A DNA stretch of 18,837 bases from an uncultured Lachnospiraceae bacterium (GCA_910588565.1 CAJUPF010000061.1:1-18837), one strand, 5' to 3'; shown: positions 1 to 7,874, counted from the stretch's first letter. Numbers and translations are program-made. Notes: generated by a model from the sequence alone, not told the origin.

Positions 1-90
1 GCCGTATGGCATCGAGGGATACCCGGTGGGTATTTCTTATTTATCGCCGTATGGCATCGAGGGATACCCGGTGGGTATTTCTTATTTATC
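1..90. repeat. Two tandem 45-bp units with terminator-like hairpins
   Basis: Two identical 45-bp units lie head to tail (1-45 and 46-90). Each contains the inverted repeat ATACCC-GGT-GGGTAT (19-33 and 64-78) followed on the + strand by a T-rich stretch (TTCTTATTTAT), so each looks like a weak intrinsic terminator for a + strand gene lying left of the window. The array may continue off the left edge; a repeat at a sequence end is a common assembly break point. The function is inferred from shape only. Confidence 0.85.
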
Positions 91-94
91 GCCC

Positions 95-207
95 CTGGAG
101 CATGTTTGAAAATTGCTTTCTGACAGATGTGCGTCACAATTTGTGGGAGATTTGAGCCAAATGAAGGGCGCACAGATGGCGGGAATGAATTTTCAAACAC
201 ACTCCAG
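95..207. repeat. 113-bp palindromic intergenic element
   Basis: The outer arms are CTGGAGCATGTTTGAAAATT (95-114) and its near-perfect reverse complement (188-207), matching at 18 of 20 positions. A second, inner arm pair TGTGCG (128-133) and CGCACA (169-174) is nested inside. The element has no coding potential. No target-site duplication is visible at its ends. The size and nested hairpins fit a non-autonomous palindromic repeat as found between genes in Lachnospiraceae. A short stretch of its right half (ACAGATGGCGGG) recurs at 315-326. Confidence 0.75.
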
Positions 208-462
208 TATACCATTATCCATTTTTTGAATAAATAGATTAAATACACAAACATCTATAAAATAATTACAACATTATATTTTACGCCTAATGTCAGTAAA
301 ACTAAAATTTCTGGACAGATGGCGGGGAATAACTAAGCGTCCATGAGGGGGGAAGCCGGAACAGACTGGCTATTTCAAAAAATTCCCGGCATTGTCACAA
401 AAAGCGAATAAACAGACCTGTATTCACAAATAGTATATGATCAGGGCACATAAAAATTTTAA
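208..462. other. A+T-rich non-coding stretch
   Basis: No credible gene is seen here. The stretch contains the partial repeat copy ACAGATGGCGGG (315-326) and a weak hairpin GCCGGAA/TTCCCGGC with one bulged base (355-390). No convincing -35/-10 pair was found for the downstream regulator; TATGAT at 436-441 has no matching -35. Confidence 0.6.
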
Positions 463-557
463 AATATATAGTGCTATTTGGTATCTTGGCATTTCTAATC
501 ACGTTTTTACTGTATGTACCGTGAACGCGCAGGCCTGCTGAATAGTTACAATATATT
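463..557. mobile_element. Possible decayed MITE copy upstream of the regulator
   Basis: The right end GCTGAATAGTTAC (537-549) resembles the right ends of the two clearer elements in this window. The putative left end GTGCTATTTGG (471-481) is a poor inverted match. The flanks AATATATA (463-470) and AATATATT (550-557) match at 7 of 8 positions, as an eroded 8-bp target duplication would. A 10-bp palindrome GCAGGCCTGC lies inside (529-538). The body is only about 79 bp, so this could be an internally deleted relic or chance similarity. Confidence 0.3.
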
Positions 558-575
558 CAAAACTGGAGAATGTTT

Positions 576-1301
576 ATGGGTTCTAATTATTCTTATGTAG
601 TAGAACGATTATTAATGTACCGGAATAAAATCGGAAAAACCCAGACGCAGATGAGCCAGATGTTTGGCGTTACGCAGGGGCATTACGCCAAATTGGAATC
701 AGGAACTAAAATCATTTCTTATCAGAGCCTGAAATGCTTTGAAAAACACAATGGAGATATTCATTTTCTCCTTACTGGTTCTGCTGCAAGAGAAGGGAAA
801 ATCAATGAAATCATGTCTGCATGTAAAACAGCGGAAGGGAAGAAATGGTTATTTGAATCGTTAGTATGGATATTTGATAAAAGCTTCCGTTTCAATCTGC
901 AAAATCAGGCAGCGCTTTCGCAGAGAACATATAAATGCTTACGGCTTCTTGAAATCGTCAATAAAAACAATACCATCTGGGAATGCATTCGTAAAAATGA
1001 AAACCTGTCACAGATTAAAATGGCAGAAATTTTTGATATCGATGTAAAACGTTACAGGAGAATAGAAAAATTACTCGTCGTGCCGGATGCCGAAATTTTA
1101 AATACGCTTTATTGCGAATTACAATATTCTCCATTTGTCATTATCAATCAGGAACTGTATTTTTTAGACGAATTAAATCAGGCATGGGATGGATTTCCGG
1201 CATCTGTGAAAGAACAAATAACTCCATTGCTTCAGGAGGTTCTGGCATTTATACAATCTTATGAAACATCCGATCACAGTCCGTGCCCATTCAGATTCTG
1301 A
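576..1301 (+). CDS. XRE-family transcriptional regulator with two HTH-like regions
   Basis: This is a predicted cytoplasmic DNA-binding regulator of 241 residues. Residues of about 8-62 form a typical XRE/Cro-CI helix-turn-helix, with the KTQTQMSQMFGVTQGHYAKLE stretch as the recognition core (Q-x-x-M-x-x-x-F-G-V-T-Q, then a LESG turn). A second, more divergent HTH-like stretch lies at about 130-175 (NLSQIKMAEIFDIDVKRYRR), with the same spacing of hydrophobic positions. No sensor or enzymatic domain is recognisable. The start at 576 is preferred over the in-frame ATG at 570 because GGAG (565-568) lies 7 bases before 576 but only one base before 570. The gene stands alone and converges on the GH112 gene, so its targets cannot be read from context. 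The XRE assignment is firm; the second HTH is an inference. Confidence 0.85.
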   Translation: MGSNYSYVVERLLMYRNKIGKTQTQMSQMFGVTQGHYAKLESGTKIISYQSLKCFEKHNGDIHFLLTGSAAREGKINEIMSACKTAEGKKWLFESLVWIFDKSFRFNLQNQAALSQRTYKCLRLLEIVNKNNTIWECIRKNENLSQIKMAEIFDIDVKRYRRIEKLLVVPDAEILNTLYCELQYSPFVIINQELYFLDELNQAWDGFPASVKEQITPLLQEVLAFIQSYETSDHSPCPFRF

Positions 1302-1317
1302 GCGAATAGCTATGTCT

Positions 1318-1345
1318 ATTATTAAGAGCCGCTCTTCGTAATAAT
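1318..1345. terminator. Hairpin after the regulator gene
   Basis: ATTATT-AAGAG pairs with CTCTT-AATAAT around a three-base loop, with a small CGT bulge on the 3' side. It starts 17 bases after the regulator stop codon. It is followed by TTTGGGG rather than a long T tract, so it is at best a weak intrinsic terminator. Confidence 0.4.
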
Positions 1346-1347
1346 TT

Positions 1348-1385
1348 GGGGCGGTATTCTGGATTTTTTACGCAAAAACCGCCCC
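1348..1385. terminator. GC-rich stem between convergent genes
   Basis: GGGGCGGT (1348-1355) pairs with ACCGCCCC (1378-1385), and inner T and A runs (about 1364-1369 and 1374-1378) can extend the stem past a bulge. It lies between two convergent genes and could stop transcription from either side. Neither side has the T tract expected of an intrinsic terminator, so the role is inferred from position. Confidence 0.4.
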
Positions 1386-1408
1386 TCACCTCTGCATCAT
1401 ATTCTCAT

Positions 1409-1433
1409 GGAATGCGCAGTCAGTGCGCATTCC
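1409..1433. terminator. Perfect 10-bp stem downstream of the GH112 gene
   Basis: GGAATGCGCA and TGCGCATTCC form a perfect 10-bp inverted repeat around the loop GTCAG. It lies about 60 bases past the stop codon of the minus-strand GH112 gene, the only obvious candidate for its 3' end. There is no T tract. The stem shares a TGCGCA-N5-TGCGCA core with a hairpin inside the MITE at 7883-8026 (AACTGCGCA-N5-TGCGCAGTT), so it may instead be a repeat fragment. Confidence 0.45.
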
Positions 1434-1493
1434 TGTCCCATAAATCGTAACGATCCGTAACTGCCCGATTCAAAATTCTACATAACAACGTCC

Positions 1494-3650
1494 TTATACC
1501 TTTTCCACCCAGCGCATTTCCATCGGTTCCAATTCCAGATGGCAGAATTTCTGTCCATTGATATAAAGATCTGTTTCCCGCGCTTCCATGGCATTGTTAA
1601 TCACCGCGATTTTCCCAGTCTGTTCAAAGACTGCAGCCTCCGTATCCACATGAGTGACGTAAAATTTCTTCATGTCTTCTTCCCTCCCCGCCGCATAATA
1701 AATGGCGCGAAGCAATATCCGGCAGTTCTGAGGAGAATATGGAAGCCCTGCAAAATAAACGCTGCGGCCGCTGCCATACGAATTTACCACAAGCTGGCTG
1801 TATTCCCCGTCCATGCAGAGAATCTGATACCGTTCCCCCTGGGCGTAAATACGGCTCATCCCTTCGCCAAAGTCAATGTCTTGTTCCACATCCTCCAGAA
1901 TAAAATGCTTTGGATTGATTTCATTATATTTATCTGTACTAAGTGAAAAATTCATTTCCCGATCCACACCCAGTACATCGCTTAGCTGGAAATACCGCCC
2001 CTGATAGGGATATGCCGTGGGTTCTCCTACCCCGATAAAACCGCCGCCGTTGTCCACAAAAGCGCGCAGTTTTACCAGAACCTCTGCATCCGCCCAGCTG
2101 CTCCCGCCACTGAACGCAGTTCCCGCATCCCCGGCGTTGATGATTACGCGAATTTCCTCCGGGATTCCCTTTTTTACTTCCTCAAACGTTATAAACTCCA
2201 CCTCAAAAGGCATTCCGCTTAAGCATTCCAGAACGCCTACATACGAATAAATCTCCCTGTGCCAGATAGCGTGATGCACCTGGTTTGCCATCCACCTGCG
2301 CAGATTGCCCCAGCAGTTTAAAACCGCCACTTTAAAGGGCGCCGTATAAGCGCCGGTTCCCTGCATATGTTGATGAATCAGCCGGAATTCATTTACAATA
2401 TGCTTCATTTCCTCCACAAACCCTTCGCGCTCATAAGCCAGTTTCAGATATCCGCCGTAACCGATTCTATCCAGTGGAGAACGCAGAATCGCCCGCCTTG
2501 CTTTCAGCCAGTTCTCCTGTGCTTCTTTGATTGGATCGCCTTCTTCACAGAATACATCCGGGAAAAAATAGGGTAAAAGCCTGCCTTCCGTATAATTTAC
2601 GCCTTTGATATCCGAAATCATCCGCAGCGTAACGCCGTCGCCTACCGATCCCACAACTGCATCCAGCCCGATATCTGCAAAATAGTTTCCAAACGGCTCC
2701 GTCCCAATCCAGTGATCCCCCAGAAACATCATCGCTTCTTTTCCATAGGAATGCACAATATCTACCATTTCTTTTGCCAGTTTGCTGACTTCTATCTGCT
2801 GAAATTCCATAAAATCCCGGAACTCTTTGCTGGGAACACGGAATATAGAGTTATGGTATCCCTCATCCACAATAAACTCCGGCCGGAACGGATAGCCCGC
2901 CCATTCCTCAAACTGCTTTAGTATATAAGGGCTCACACTGGCGCTGTAGCCAAACCATTCCACATATTTTTCCCGTTTTTTATCATCAAATGTCAGCGTA
3001 AACTGATGAAAAAATGTCGTAAACCGTACAACATCAATTTCCGGATGCGTCTCGCACCACTGTTTTAACTTATCCATGACATACCGCTTTGTCTTTGGCT
3101 GACGCACATCAAACGTAAGCTGATGCGGCGCGTCTTTCCAGTCATTGGTAAGAAAATTGTACATATGCACCGGATCCCAGATTAAAAACGCCAGAAAACT
3201 CACCGTATACTCATGATAAGGAACTGTCTGAATCACAACTTCCCCAGTATCAGCCTTATATTCCCAGCAATCTGCTGGCACCACTTCACCGGCAGTACGA
3301 TCGATTACCTCCCACCAGCGTTTGGGATCATCTGTCTCATTTACCTTTAACTGCTCTCTGTGAAATCCTTTCATCAGCTCAATCCGAAGTGTATTCCCAC
3401 GCGCGGTAACACGCTCGCTGATCAGATACTCCTGTTGGATCTCCTCTGGATTCGCCTCTGCCCATGCGTTATCCTTCCTGGTAGTATAATAAGTCGCATA
3501 TGTTTTGGCGTCCTGCGAGAGCAGCGCATCCGGCATCGTGGTTCCGTCACAATCCCGTAACGCGTCCGCCCCCAATGCTTCCTTCAGTTCAATTGTCTCC
3601 TCTGCCATGTCCACATCCGTCGGCAGAGTCAGCCTTCCCGTCAGTTCCAT
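1494..3650 (-). CDS. lnpA: 1,3-beta-galactosyl-N-acetylhexosamine phosphorylase (GH112)
   Basis: This cytoplasmic enzyme phosphorolyses galacto-N-biose and/or lacto-N-biose to galactose 1-phosphate plus N-acetylhexosamine, the key step in using mucin core-1 sugars and type-1 milk oligosaccharides. The 718 residues match the usual family length. N-terminal markers include LTLPTDVDMAEETIELKEA and GADALRDCDGTTMPDA. The catalytic acid is expected to be Asp312 in FLGDHWIGTEPFG (the family's Asp313 region) within the TIM barrel. A middle alpha/beta domain of glutamine-amidotransferase-like fold (about 465-545) and a beta-rich C-terminus follow. There is no signal peptide. The start at 3650 is chosen because AGGAGG (3658-3663) lies 7 bases upstream; the ATGs at 3656 and 3680 fit worse. 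It has its own promoter. The usual partners (transporter, NahK-type kinase) are not in the window. Whether it prefers galacto-N-biose or lacto-N-biose cannot be read here. Confidence 0.95.
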   Translation of the reverse strand: MELTGRLTLPTDVDMAEETIELKEALGADALRDCDGTTMPDALLSQDAKTYATYYTTRKDNAWAEANPEEIQQEYLISERVTARGNTLRIELMKGFHREQLKVNETDDPKRWWEVIDRTAGEVVPADCWEYKADTGEVVIQTVPYHEYTVSFLAFLIWDPVHMYNFLTNDWKDAPHQLTFDVRQPKTKRYVMDKLKQWCETHPEIDVVRFTTFFHQFTLTFDDKKREKYVEWFGYSASVSPYILKQFEEWAGYPFRPEFIVDEGYHNSIFRVPSKEFRDFMEFQQIEVSKLAKEMVDIVHSYGKEAMMFLGDHWIGTEPFGNYFADIGLDAVVGSVGDGVTLRMISDIKGVNYTEGRLLPYFFPDVFCEEGDPIKEAQENWLKARRAILRSPLDRIGYGGYLKLAYEREGFVEEMKHIVNEFRLIHQHMQGTGAYTAPFKVAVLNCWGNLRRWMANQVHHAIWHREIYSYVGVLECLSGMPFEVEFITFEEVKKGIPEEIRVIINAGDAGTAFSGGSSWADAEVLVKLRAFVDNGGGFIGVGEPTAYPYQGRYFQLSDVLGVDREMNFSLSTDKYNEINPKHFILEDVEQDIDFGEGMSRIYAQGERYQILCMDGEYSQLVVNSYGSGRSVYFAGLPYSPQNCRILLRAIYYAAGREEDMKKFYVTHVDTEAAVFEQTGKIAVINNAMEARETDLYINGQKFCHLELEPMEMRWVEKV

Positions 3651-3686
3651 TGCCATACCTCCTGTTCTATATTTTCCCACACGAAA

Positions 3687-3715
3687 ATTATAACATACAG
3701 TCCTTCGTCAGACAA
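3687..3715 (-). promoter_or_regulatory. Sigma-A-type promoter of the GH112 gene
   Basis: On the minus strand TTGTCT (-35, 3710-3715) and TATAAT (-10, 3687-3692) are separated by exactly 17 bases, about 37 bases before the preferred start codon. The match is strong. It shows that the phosphorylase gene can be transcribed independently of the heme operon upstream of it. Confidence 0.75.
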
Positions 3716-3747
3716 TTATTCGTTCTGATTGGTAATTCCCTGCTGCC

Positions 3748-3909
3748 AAAAACATGTTACAGTTCACGGCCTAACCCGGCCGCAAACTGTAACGCATCCA
3801 GCCCATTCCAAGTCGCCTTCGGCGAGGGGCTGGATGCTTGAAATCACTGCTTTATTGGCCGGATGCCCTGCAGTGGGGTGCAGGGCGCCGTGAATAGTAA
3901 CAAAAACAT
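3748..3909. mobile_element. MITE-like element, 146 bp, with 8-bp target duplication
   Basis: The element (3756-3901) begins GTTACAGTTCACGGC and ends GCCGTGAATAGTAAC, imperfect terminal inverted repeats. It is flanked by a perfect 8-bp direct repeat AAAAACAT (3748-3755 and 3902-3909), as left by transposition. Inside are a stem GCATCCAGCCC/GGGCTGGATGC (about 3794-3836) capped by CGCC-TTC-GGCG, and a second stem GCCCTGCA/TGCAGGGC (3865-3886), giving a branched fold. It codes for no transposase and so would need one supplied in trans. It separates the last gene of the heme operon from the GH112 promoter and may also serve as a structured 3' end for the operon. Confidence 0.8.
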
Positions 3910-3945
3910 TCCATCCTATTGCCTGCCATTTATTTTCTTTGATTT

Positions 3946-5667
3946 TCAAGATATTCTGCCATGATCCATTTCATATACCACATCCGCCAGATTCATCGTT
4001 GACGCTCTGTGAGATACCAGTACGACTGTTTTTTTCTGACAGGATTTGCGAAGGGATTTCAGGATAATTCCTTCGTTCAGAGCATCCAAGTTACTAGTCG
4101 GCTCATCCAGCAGAAGGAAGGGCGCATCGTGCAGAAATGCCCGGGCTATTCCAATACGCTGCTTTTCGCCGCCGGAGAGTGTGTCTCCTAGTTCGCCGAC
4201 CTCTGTATCGTATCCGTTTGGCAGCGTCATAATAAAATCATGGATGGATGCCTGTTTTGCCGCTTCTATAATATCATTCCTTGCCGCGTTCGGATTTCCT
4301 ATCGCGATGTTATTGGCAATGGAATCGTGAAACAGATGCGTTGCCTGTGTAACATAGCTTTCTGTATCACGCAGGCGTTTTGTGGGAGTTTCCGTTACAT
4401 TTTTACCAGACACTAGGATGCTGCCTTTCGATACATCCCAAAAGCGCATCAGCAGTTTTAGCAGCGTTGATTTGCCGGAGCCGCTTGCGCCATGGATTCC
4501 GATAATACTTCCCGGAGATACCGATAGAGAATAATCCGTAAGAATTTGCTCTTCTCCATAGGCAAAACTTACCCGCTTTACATCCGCTCCTGTAAACGCA
4601 TTCTTTTTGTCAGCTTCATGCTCGTCATAATCGGCAATTTCTTCTACTACAGGTTTTTCTTCCAGAAGAGAAAGAACGCGCTCTCCGCTGGCCAATGTCT
4701 GGTTTAAATTATTCGACAGGTTGGAGAGTGCAATCACCGGGCCAAAGGAACCCATCATGGAAATCACCGCAAGTACAAGCTCCTGCGAAGAAACGGCTCC
4801 GTTTCTGAATAGAGCGATCATAATAAATAATACAGCAAAGGAACATGCCAGCACAGCCAGGTTTGTCACAGAACGCTGCCCGCCTTCTAACCGGCTTAAC
4901 GCTTCCTGATAGTTGCCTAACTGTTTGGAGCGAGCGGACATGTCCTCTGTTCGCTCCTGTCCTTTTTCATACTGAATCGTTTCGTCTAACCCCCGCAGGG
5001 AATCCAGCACAAAGCTGTTCATTTCTCCAAATGCAGTCCGAAAACGCATGCCTTCTTCCGCCCCTTTCCGGCCATTGCAAAATGGAATTATAGCGCCCAC
5101 CGTCAGATAACCCAAAAACGCCGTCAAGCCGGCCCATACGGAACAGCTGCCAATAAACAACACCATAACCAATGACGTGAGGGATGCAATAGCGATCGGA
5201 GATATGGTATGCGCATAGAATACCTCCAGCAGTTCAATGTCCGTTGTGATAATGGATATCAAATTTCCTTTTTGTTTCCCTTCCAGCTTCGCCGGGCATA
5301 GTTTTCTTAGTGCGGCAAAAACTTGATTTCGGATCATTGCAAGCAGTTTGAACGCAATAAAATGATTGCAGTACTGTTCCGCATAATGAAGAATGCCTCT
5401 GCTGACAGCCAGAGCCAGCAATATCGCAAATATCCTTGTGGGATGTAAAGATGCAAGAATGCCGGAAGATACTCCGCCCGCGCCGATTCCCAGAAATGTA
5501 TATATAATCGCATATCCGGCCAGTATCGTCAGGAAAATAGCGCACAGATAACCAATCACGCCAAAGAATATAGCGGCACACATCACCGGAAGCAGTGGCT
5601 TTACAAGGGTAATCAGCCGCCGCATAATCCTAACCCCGCTGCGCCTTGTCTTGACCTGACTGCTCAT
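3946..5667 (-). CDS. CydC-like fused ABC exporter half (heme operon)
   Basis: This is a 573-residue half-transporter: a six-helix type-I exporter membrane domain (about 1-340) fused to a nucleotide-binding domain. Visible motifs are Walker A GASGSGKST (392-400), Q-loop YVTQ, signature LSGGE (497-501), Walker B FLLLDEPTSNLD and the switch histidine in VSHR (H553). The membrane domain carries a CydC-type stretch (SRGILHYAEQYCNHFIAFKLLAMIR, residues split here as 89-113). It overlaps the preceding exporter half by 4 bases (ATGA), which implies translational coupling and a heterodimer. CydDC of E. coli has been linked to thiol export and, more recently, to heme transport. No cydAB oxidase genes are near, so a heme- or iron-linked substrate is more likely than cytochrome bd assembly. 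The substrate is an inference. Confidence 0.85.
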   Translation of the reverse strand: MSSQVKTRRSGVRIMRRLITLVKPLLPVMCAAIFFGVIGYLCAIFLTILAGYAIIYTFLGIGAGGVSSGILASLHPTRIFAILLALAVSRGILHYAEQYCNHFIAFKLLAMIRNQVFAALRKLCPAKLEGKQKGNLISIITTDIELLEVFYAHTISPIAIASLTSLVMVLFIGSCSVWAGLTAFLGYLTVGAIIPFCNGRKGAEEGMRFRTAFGEMNSFVLDSLRGLDETIQYEKGQERTEDMSARSKQLGNYQEALSRLEGGQRSVTNLAVLACSFAVLFIMIALFRNGAVSSQELVLAVISMMGSFGPVIALSNLSNNLNQTLASGERVLSLLEEKPVVEEIADYDEHEADKKNAFTGADVKRVSFAYGEEQILTDYSLSVSPGSIIGIHGASGSGKSTLLKLLMRFWDVSKGSILVSGKNVTETPTKRLRDTESYVTQATHLFHDSIANNIAIGNPNAARNDIIEAAKQASIHDFIMTLPNGYDTEVGELGDTLSGGEKQRIGIARAFLHDAPFLLLDEPTSNLDALNEGIILKSLRKSCQKKTVVLVSHRASTMNLADVVYEMDHGRIS

Positions 5668-7424
5668 ACCGCCACCGCCTTTCTGTCTGTTGTCTGCTCG
5701 TATTCGGCATACTGTTCCATACCGATCTGATACTGATACAATGCTGCGTATTCTTTGCCTGCTTCCAGCAATTCACAATGTTTTCCCTGTTCTGTGATTA
5801 CGCCGTTCTTTAGCATATAAATCTGATCGGCTTTGACTACATTGGCAAGCCGGTGGGAGATCAGGATAACCGTTTTTGTCTCCGCCAGTTCATGAATAAC
5901 AGCCATAATCTGTTCCTCGCTTTCCACATCTATATTGGAAGTGGCTTCGTCAAAAATATACATGGGCGTATCGTGAAGCAACGCTCTGGCAAGCGCAAGC
6001 CTCTGGCATTGTCCGCCGGAAAAATTACCGCCCTTTTCCTGCACTTTAGTAGAAAGCCCGCTCTGGCTTTTTAAAAACCCATGCAGATTCACTTTTTTTA
6101 GCGCAGCCCATAATTCTTCTTCGGTCGCATCCGGTTTTCCCATGCGCAGATTGTCTTCCACTGTTCCCCGGAACAGATAGCTGTTATGCGTAACCAATGT
6201 CAAATGAGACATAATGCTGCTCTCGCAGATCGCACGAAGCGGCTGGCCATTAATCGTAATGCTGCCGGTATATCCCCGGTTTCTTCCCATCAAAATTCCG
6301 GCAATTGTACTTTTACCGCAACCAGAAGTTCCGACAAGCGCAGTAAATGTTCCGGCCGGAAAAGACATGTCTACGCCTTTTAAAATTTCCCGCTCTTTTT
6401 CGTAAGAAAAATGAACGCCCCGCATCATAACTTCCATATGCGCTCCCTTGATTTCACCCGCTTTTTGCTCCGGTTCCGGCAAATCCAAAAGCGCAAATAT
6501 TTTGTCACTGGCCGCCATACCGTTCATGGCGATATGGAAAAAAGACCCCAGCAGGCGAAGCGGTATAAAAAACTCAGAAGCCAGCAAACAAATGGCAAGC
6601 GTTCCAAAAAAGCCACTGTTTCCTCTGCCATACTCCGAAATTGCCATAATCATTCCAACAGCCGCGCCTCCATAAGCAATTATATCCATTACACTTGTGG
6701 AGTTGAGCTGCATCGTCAGCACCTTCATGGTAATCTTGCGGAAATGCTGTGACTCTTCGTCCATCTGTACGGCTTTTTCTTGATCCGCCTGATAAATTTT
6801 AAGCGTGGTAAGTCCCTGCAGATTCTCTAAGAAGCTGTCTCCCAGATTCGTATAGATGCCCCAGTATTTATTTAACAGTTTTTTGGCAAATTTCTGGACT
6901 GCCACAATGGAAATCGGAATCAGCGGCACGCAGATCAGCAACGCTGCACTTGCTTTCACATTTACAAAGGACAATATTGCAAACAATGTTATCGGCGCCA
7001 GCAAGCTATAAAATAATTGCGGCAAATACCGTCCAAAATACGTCTCCAACTGCTCTACGCCTTCGGCAGCAAGCTGCACAACTTCAGAAGTGGAAGTCTG
7101 CTCCTTATAAGCAGCTCCAAGCCGAAGCAATTTTTCATAAATTTTATTCCTTAAAATTCGTTTTACATCCACACTTGCCGCGTAGGAGGCTTTCGACGCC
7201 ATTCTGTCACAAAGATACCGAATCAGCATTGCCGCACATACGATTACTGCCGATACGCCAATCTGCGCTCCGGTTCCATTCCCTGACAGCGTCTGCTCCA
7301 AAAGCCCCGCTATCGTAAAGACTACAACAATCTGAGCCAGCAGCGCCGCCCACTGCCAGATGATGTTATACACGATATATTTTTTAGCGGAAGACAGAAG
7401 CTTCACTAATCTTTTTTTAATCAT
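5664..7424 (-). CDS. CydD-like fused ABC exporter half (heme operon)
   Basis: This is a 586-residue half-transporter with an N-terminal six-helix exporter domain (about 15-310) and a C-terminal ATPase. Motifs: Walker A GTSGCGKST (365-373), signature FSGGQ (468-472), Walker B MYIFDEATSNID and the switch histidine in ISHR (H514). The Q-loop position reads VTHNSYLF, with His413 where a glutamine is usual. The C-terminus extends past the ATPase with a Tyr/Glu-rich tail. It partners the CydC-like half encoded immediately downstream. The start codon lacks a good ribosome binding site; AAGGA lies about 12 bases away, so expression may be modest. Fused ABC halves also follow the heme importer genes in the streptococcal sia/hts locus, as I recall it, which supports a heme-linked role. 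The substrate is unknown. Confidence 0.85.
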   Translation of the reverse strand: MIKKRLVKLLSSAKKYIVYNIIWQWAALLAQIVVVFTIAGLLEQTLSGNGTGAQIGVSAVIVCAAMLIRYLCDRMASKASYAASVDVKRILRNKIYEKLLRLGAAYKEQTSTSEVVQLAAEGVEQLETYFGRYLPQLFYSLLAPITLFAILSFVNVKASAALLICVPLIPISIVAVQKFAKKLLNKYWGIYTNLGDSFLENLQGLTTLKIYQADQEKAVQMDEESQHFRKITMKVLTMQLNSTSVMDIIAYGGAAVGMIMAISEYGRGNSGFFGTLAICLLASEFFIPLRLLGSFFHIAMNGMAASDKIFALLDLPEPEQKAGEIKGAHMEVMMRGVHFSYEKEREILKGVDMSFPAGTFTALVGTSGCGKSTIAGILMGRNRGYTGSITINGQPLRAICESSIMSHLTLVTHNSYLFRGTVEDNLRMGKPDATEEELWAALKKVNLHGFLKSQSGLSTKVQEKGGNFSGGQCQRLALARALLHDTPMYIFDEATSNIDVESEEQIMAVIHELAETKTVILISHRLANVVKADQIYMLKNGVITEQGKHCELLEAGKEYAALYQYQIGMEQYAEYEQTTDRKAVAV

Positions 7425-7470
7425 TGTTCTGTTTTATCCTTTTCATTCATTTTCACTAACTGTCTTGCTG

Positions 7471-7866
7471 TTAAACCATCCGTTCCTCTTCTTTTATCGT
7501 TTTCACTGCAAACAAAAAATACACTACATGAAACAGCCATACGTTCGCCAGTACGGCTCTCGCCGCCGGCGCTCTGCTCATCATAGCAAAGCCGCCCCCC
7601 ATGATAATTGTTACTGTAATCATAATCCGCGCTTTTGTCTTCGCCGTCATAGAACGGTTCTGTACATAAGATTCCAGATTATTTTTATACAGCTTTGTTC
7701 CAATAAACCATGTATGCAGCCTATTTGAACTTTTTGCAAAGCAAAACAGTGTCAAAAGCAAAAACGGAAACGTAGGCAGAAACGGAAGCGCCGCTCCTAC
7801 CGCTCCAATACCAAGACTTAAAAATCCTAACACAATCCACACAATTTTGAAAAGGTTTTTTTTCAT
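7471..7866 (-). CDS. DUF454 (YbaN family) inner membrane protein
   Basis: This small membrane protein of 131 residues, the normal family length, belongs to DUF454. The diagnostic N-terminal block is present: a hydrophobic hairpin with GAALPFLPTFPFLLLTLFCFA (about 24-44), then SSNRLHTWFIGTKLYKNN. Two further membrane segments lie at about 78-96 and 104-122. GGGAGG lies 5 bases before the start codon. The biochemical role of the family is not established. Its place between the heme importer ATPase and the CydDC-like exporter, on the same strand, suggests a job in heme handling or in the exporter. A MITE separates it from the importer gene, so how it is co-transcribed is uncertain. Confidence 0.85.
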   Translation of the reverse strand: MKKNLFKIVWIVLGFLSLGIGAVGAALPFLPTFPFLLLTLFCFAKSSNRLHTWFIGTKLYKNNLESYVQNRSMTAKTKARIMITVTIIMGGGFAMMSRAPAARAVLANVWLFHVVYFLFAVKTIKEEERMV

Positions 7867-7874
7867 ATTTTCCT

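Noticed and set aside
1..90. Possible CRISPR array
   Set aside because: The two 45-bp copies are directly adjacent with no variable spacers, and no cas genes are present.
570..575. Regulator start at the ATG at 570
   Set aside because: The ribosome binding site GGAG would be one base away; the ATG at 576 has normal 7-base spacing.
3764..3949. A 61-codon open frame on the minus strand
   Set aside because: It runs through the MITE stems, has no ribosome binding site and no protein-like composition.
3946..7424. Calling the exporter pair true CydDC for cytochrome bd assembly
   Set aside because: No cydAB genes are nearby and the pair belongs to the heme operon by strand and spacing; only a CydDC-like label is supported.
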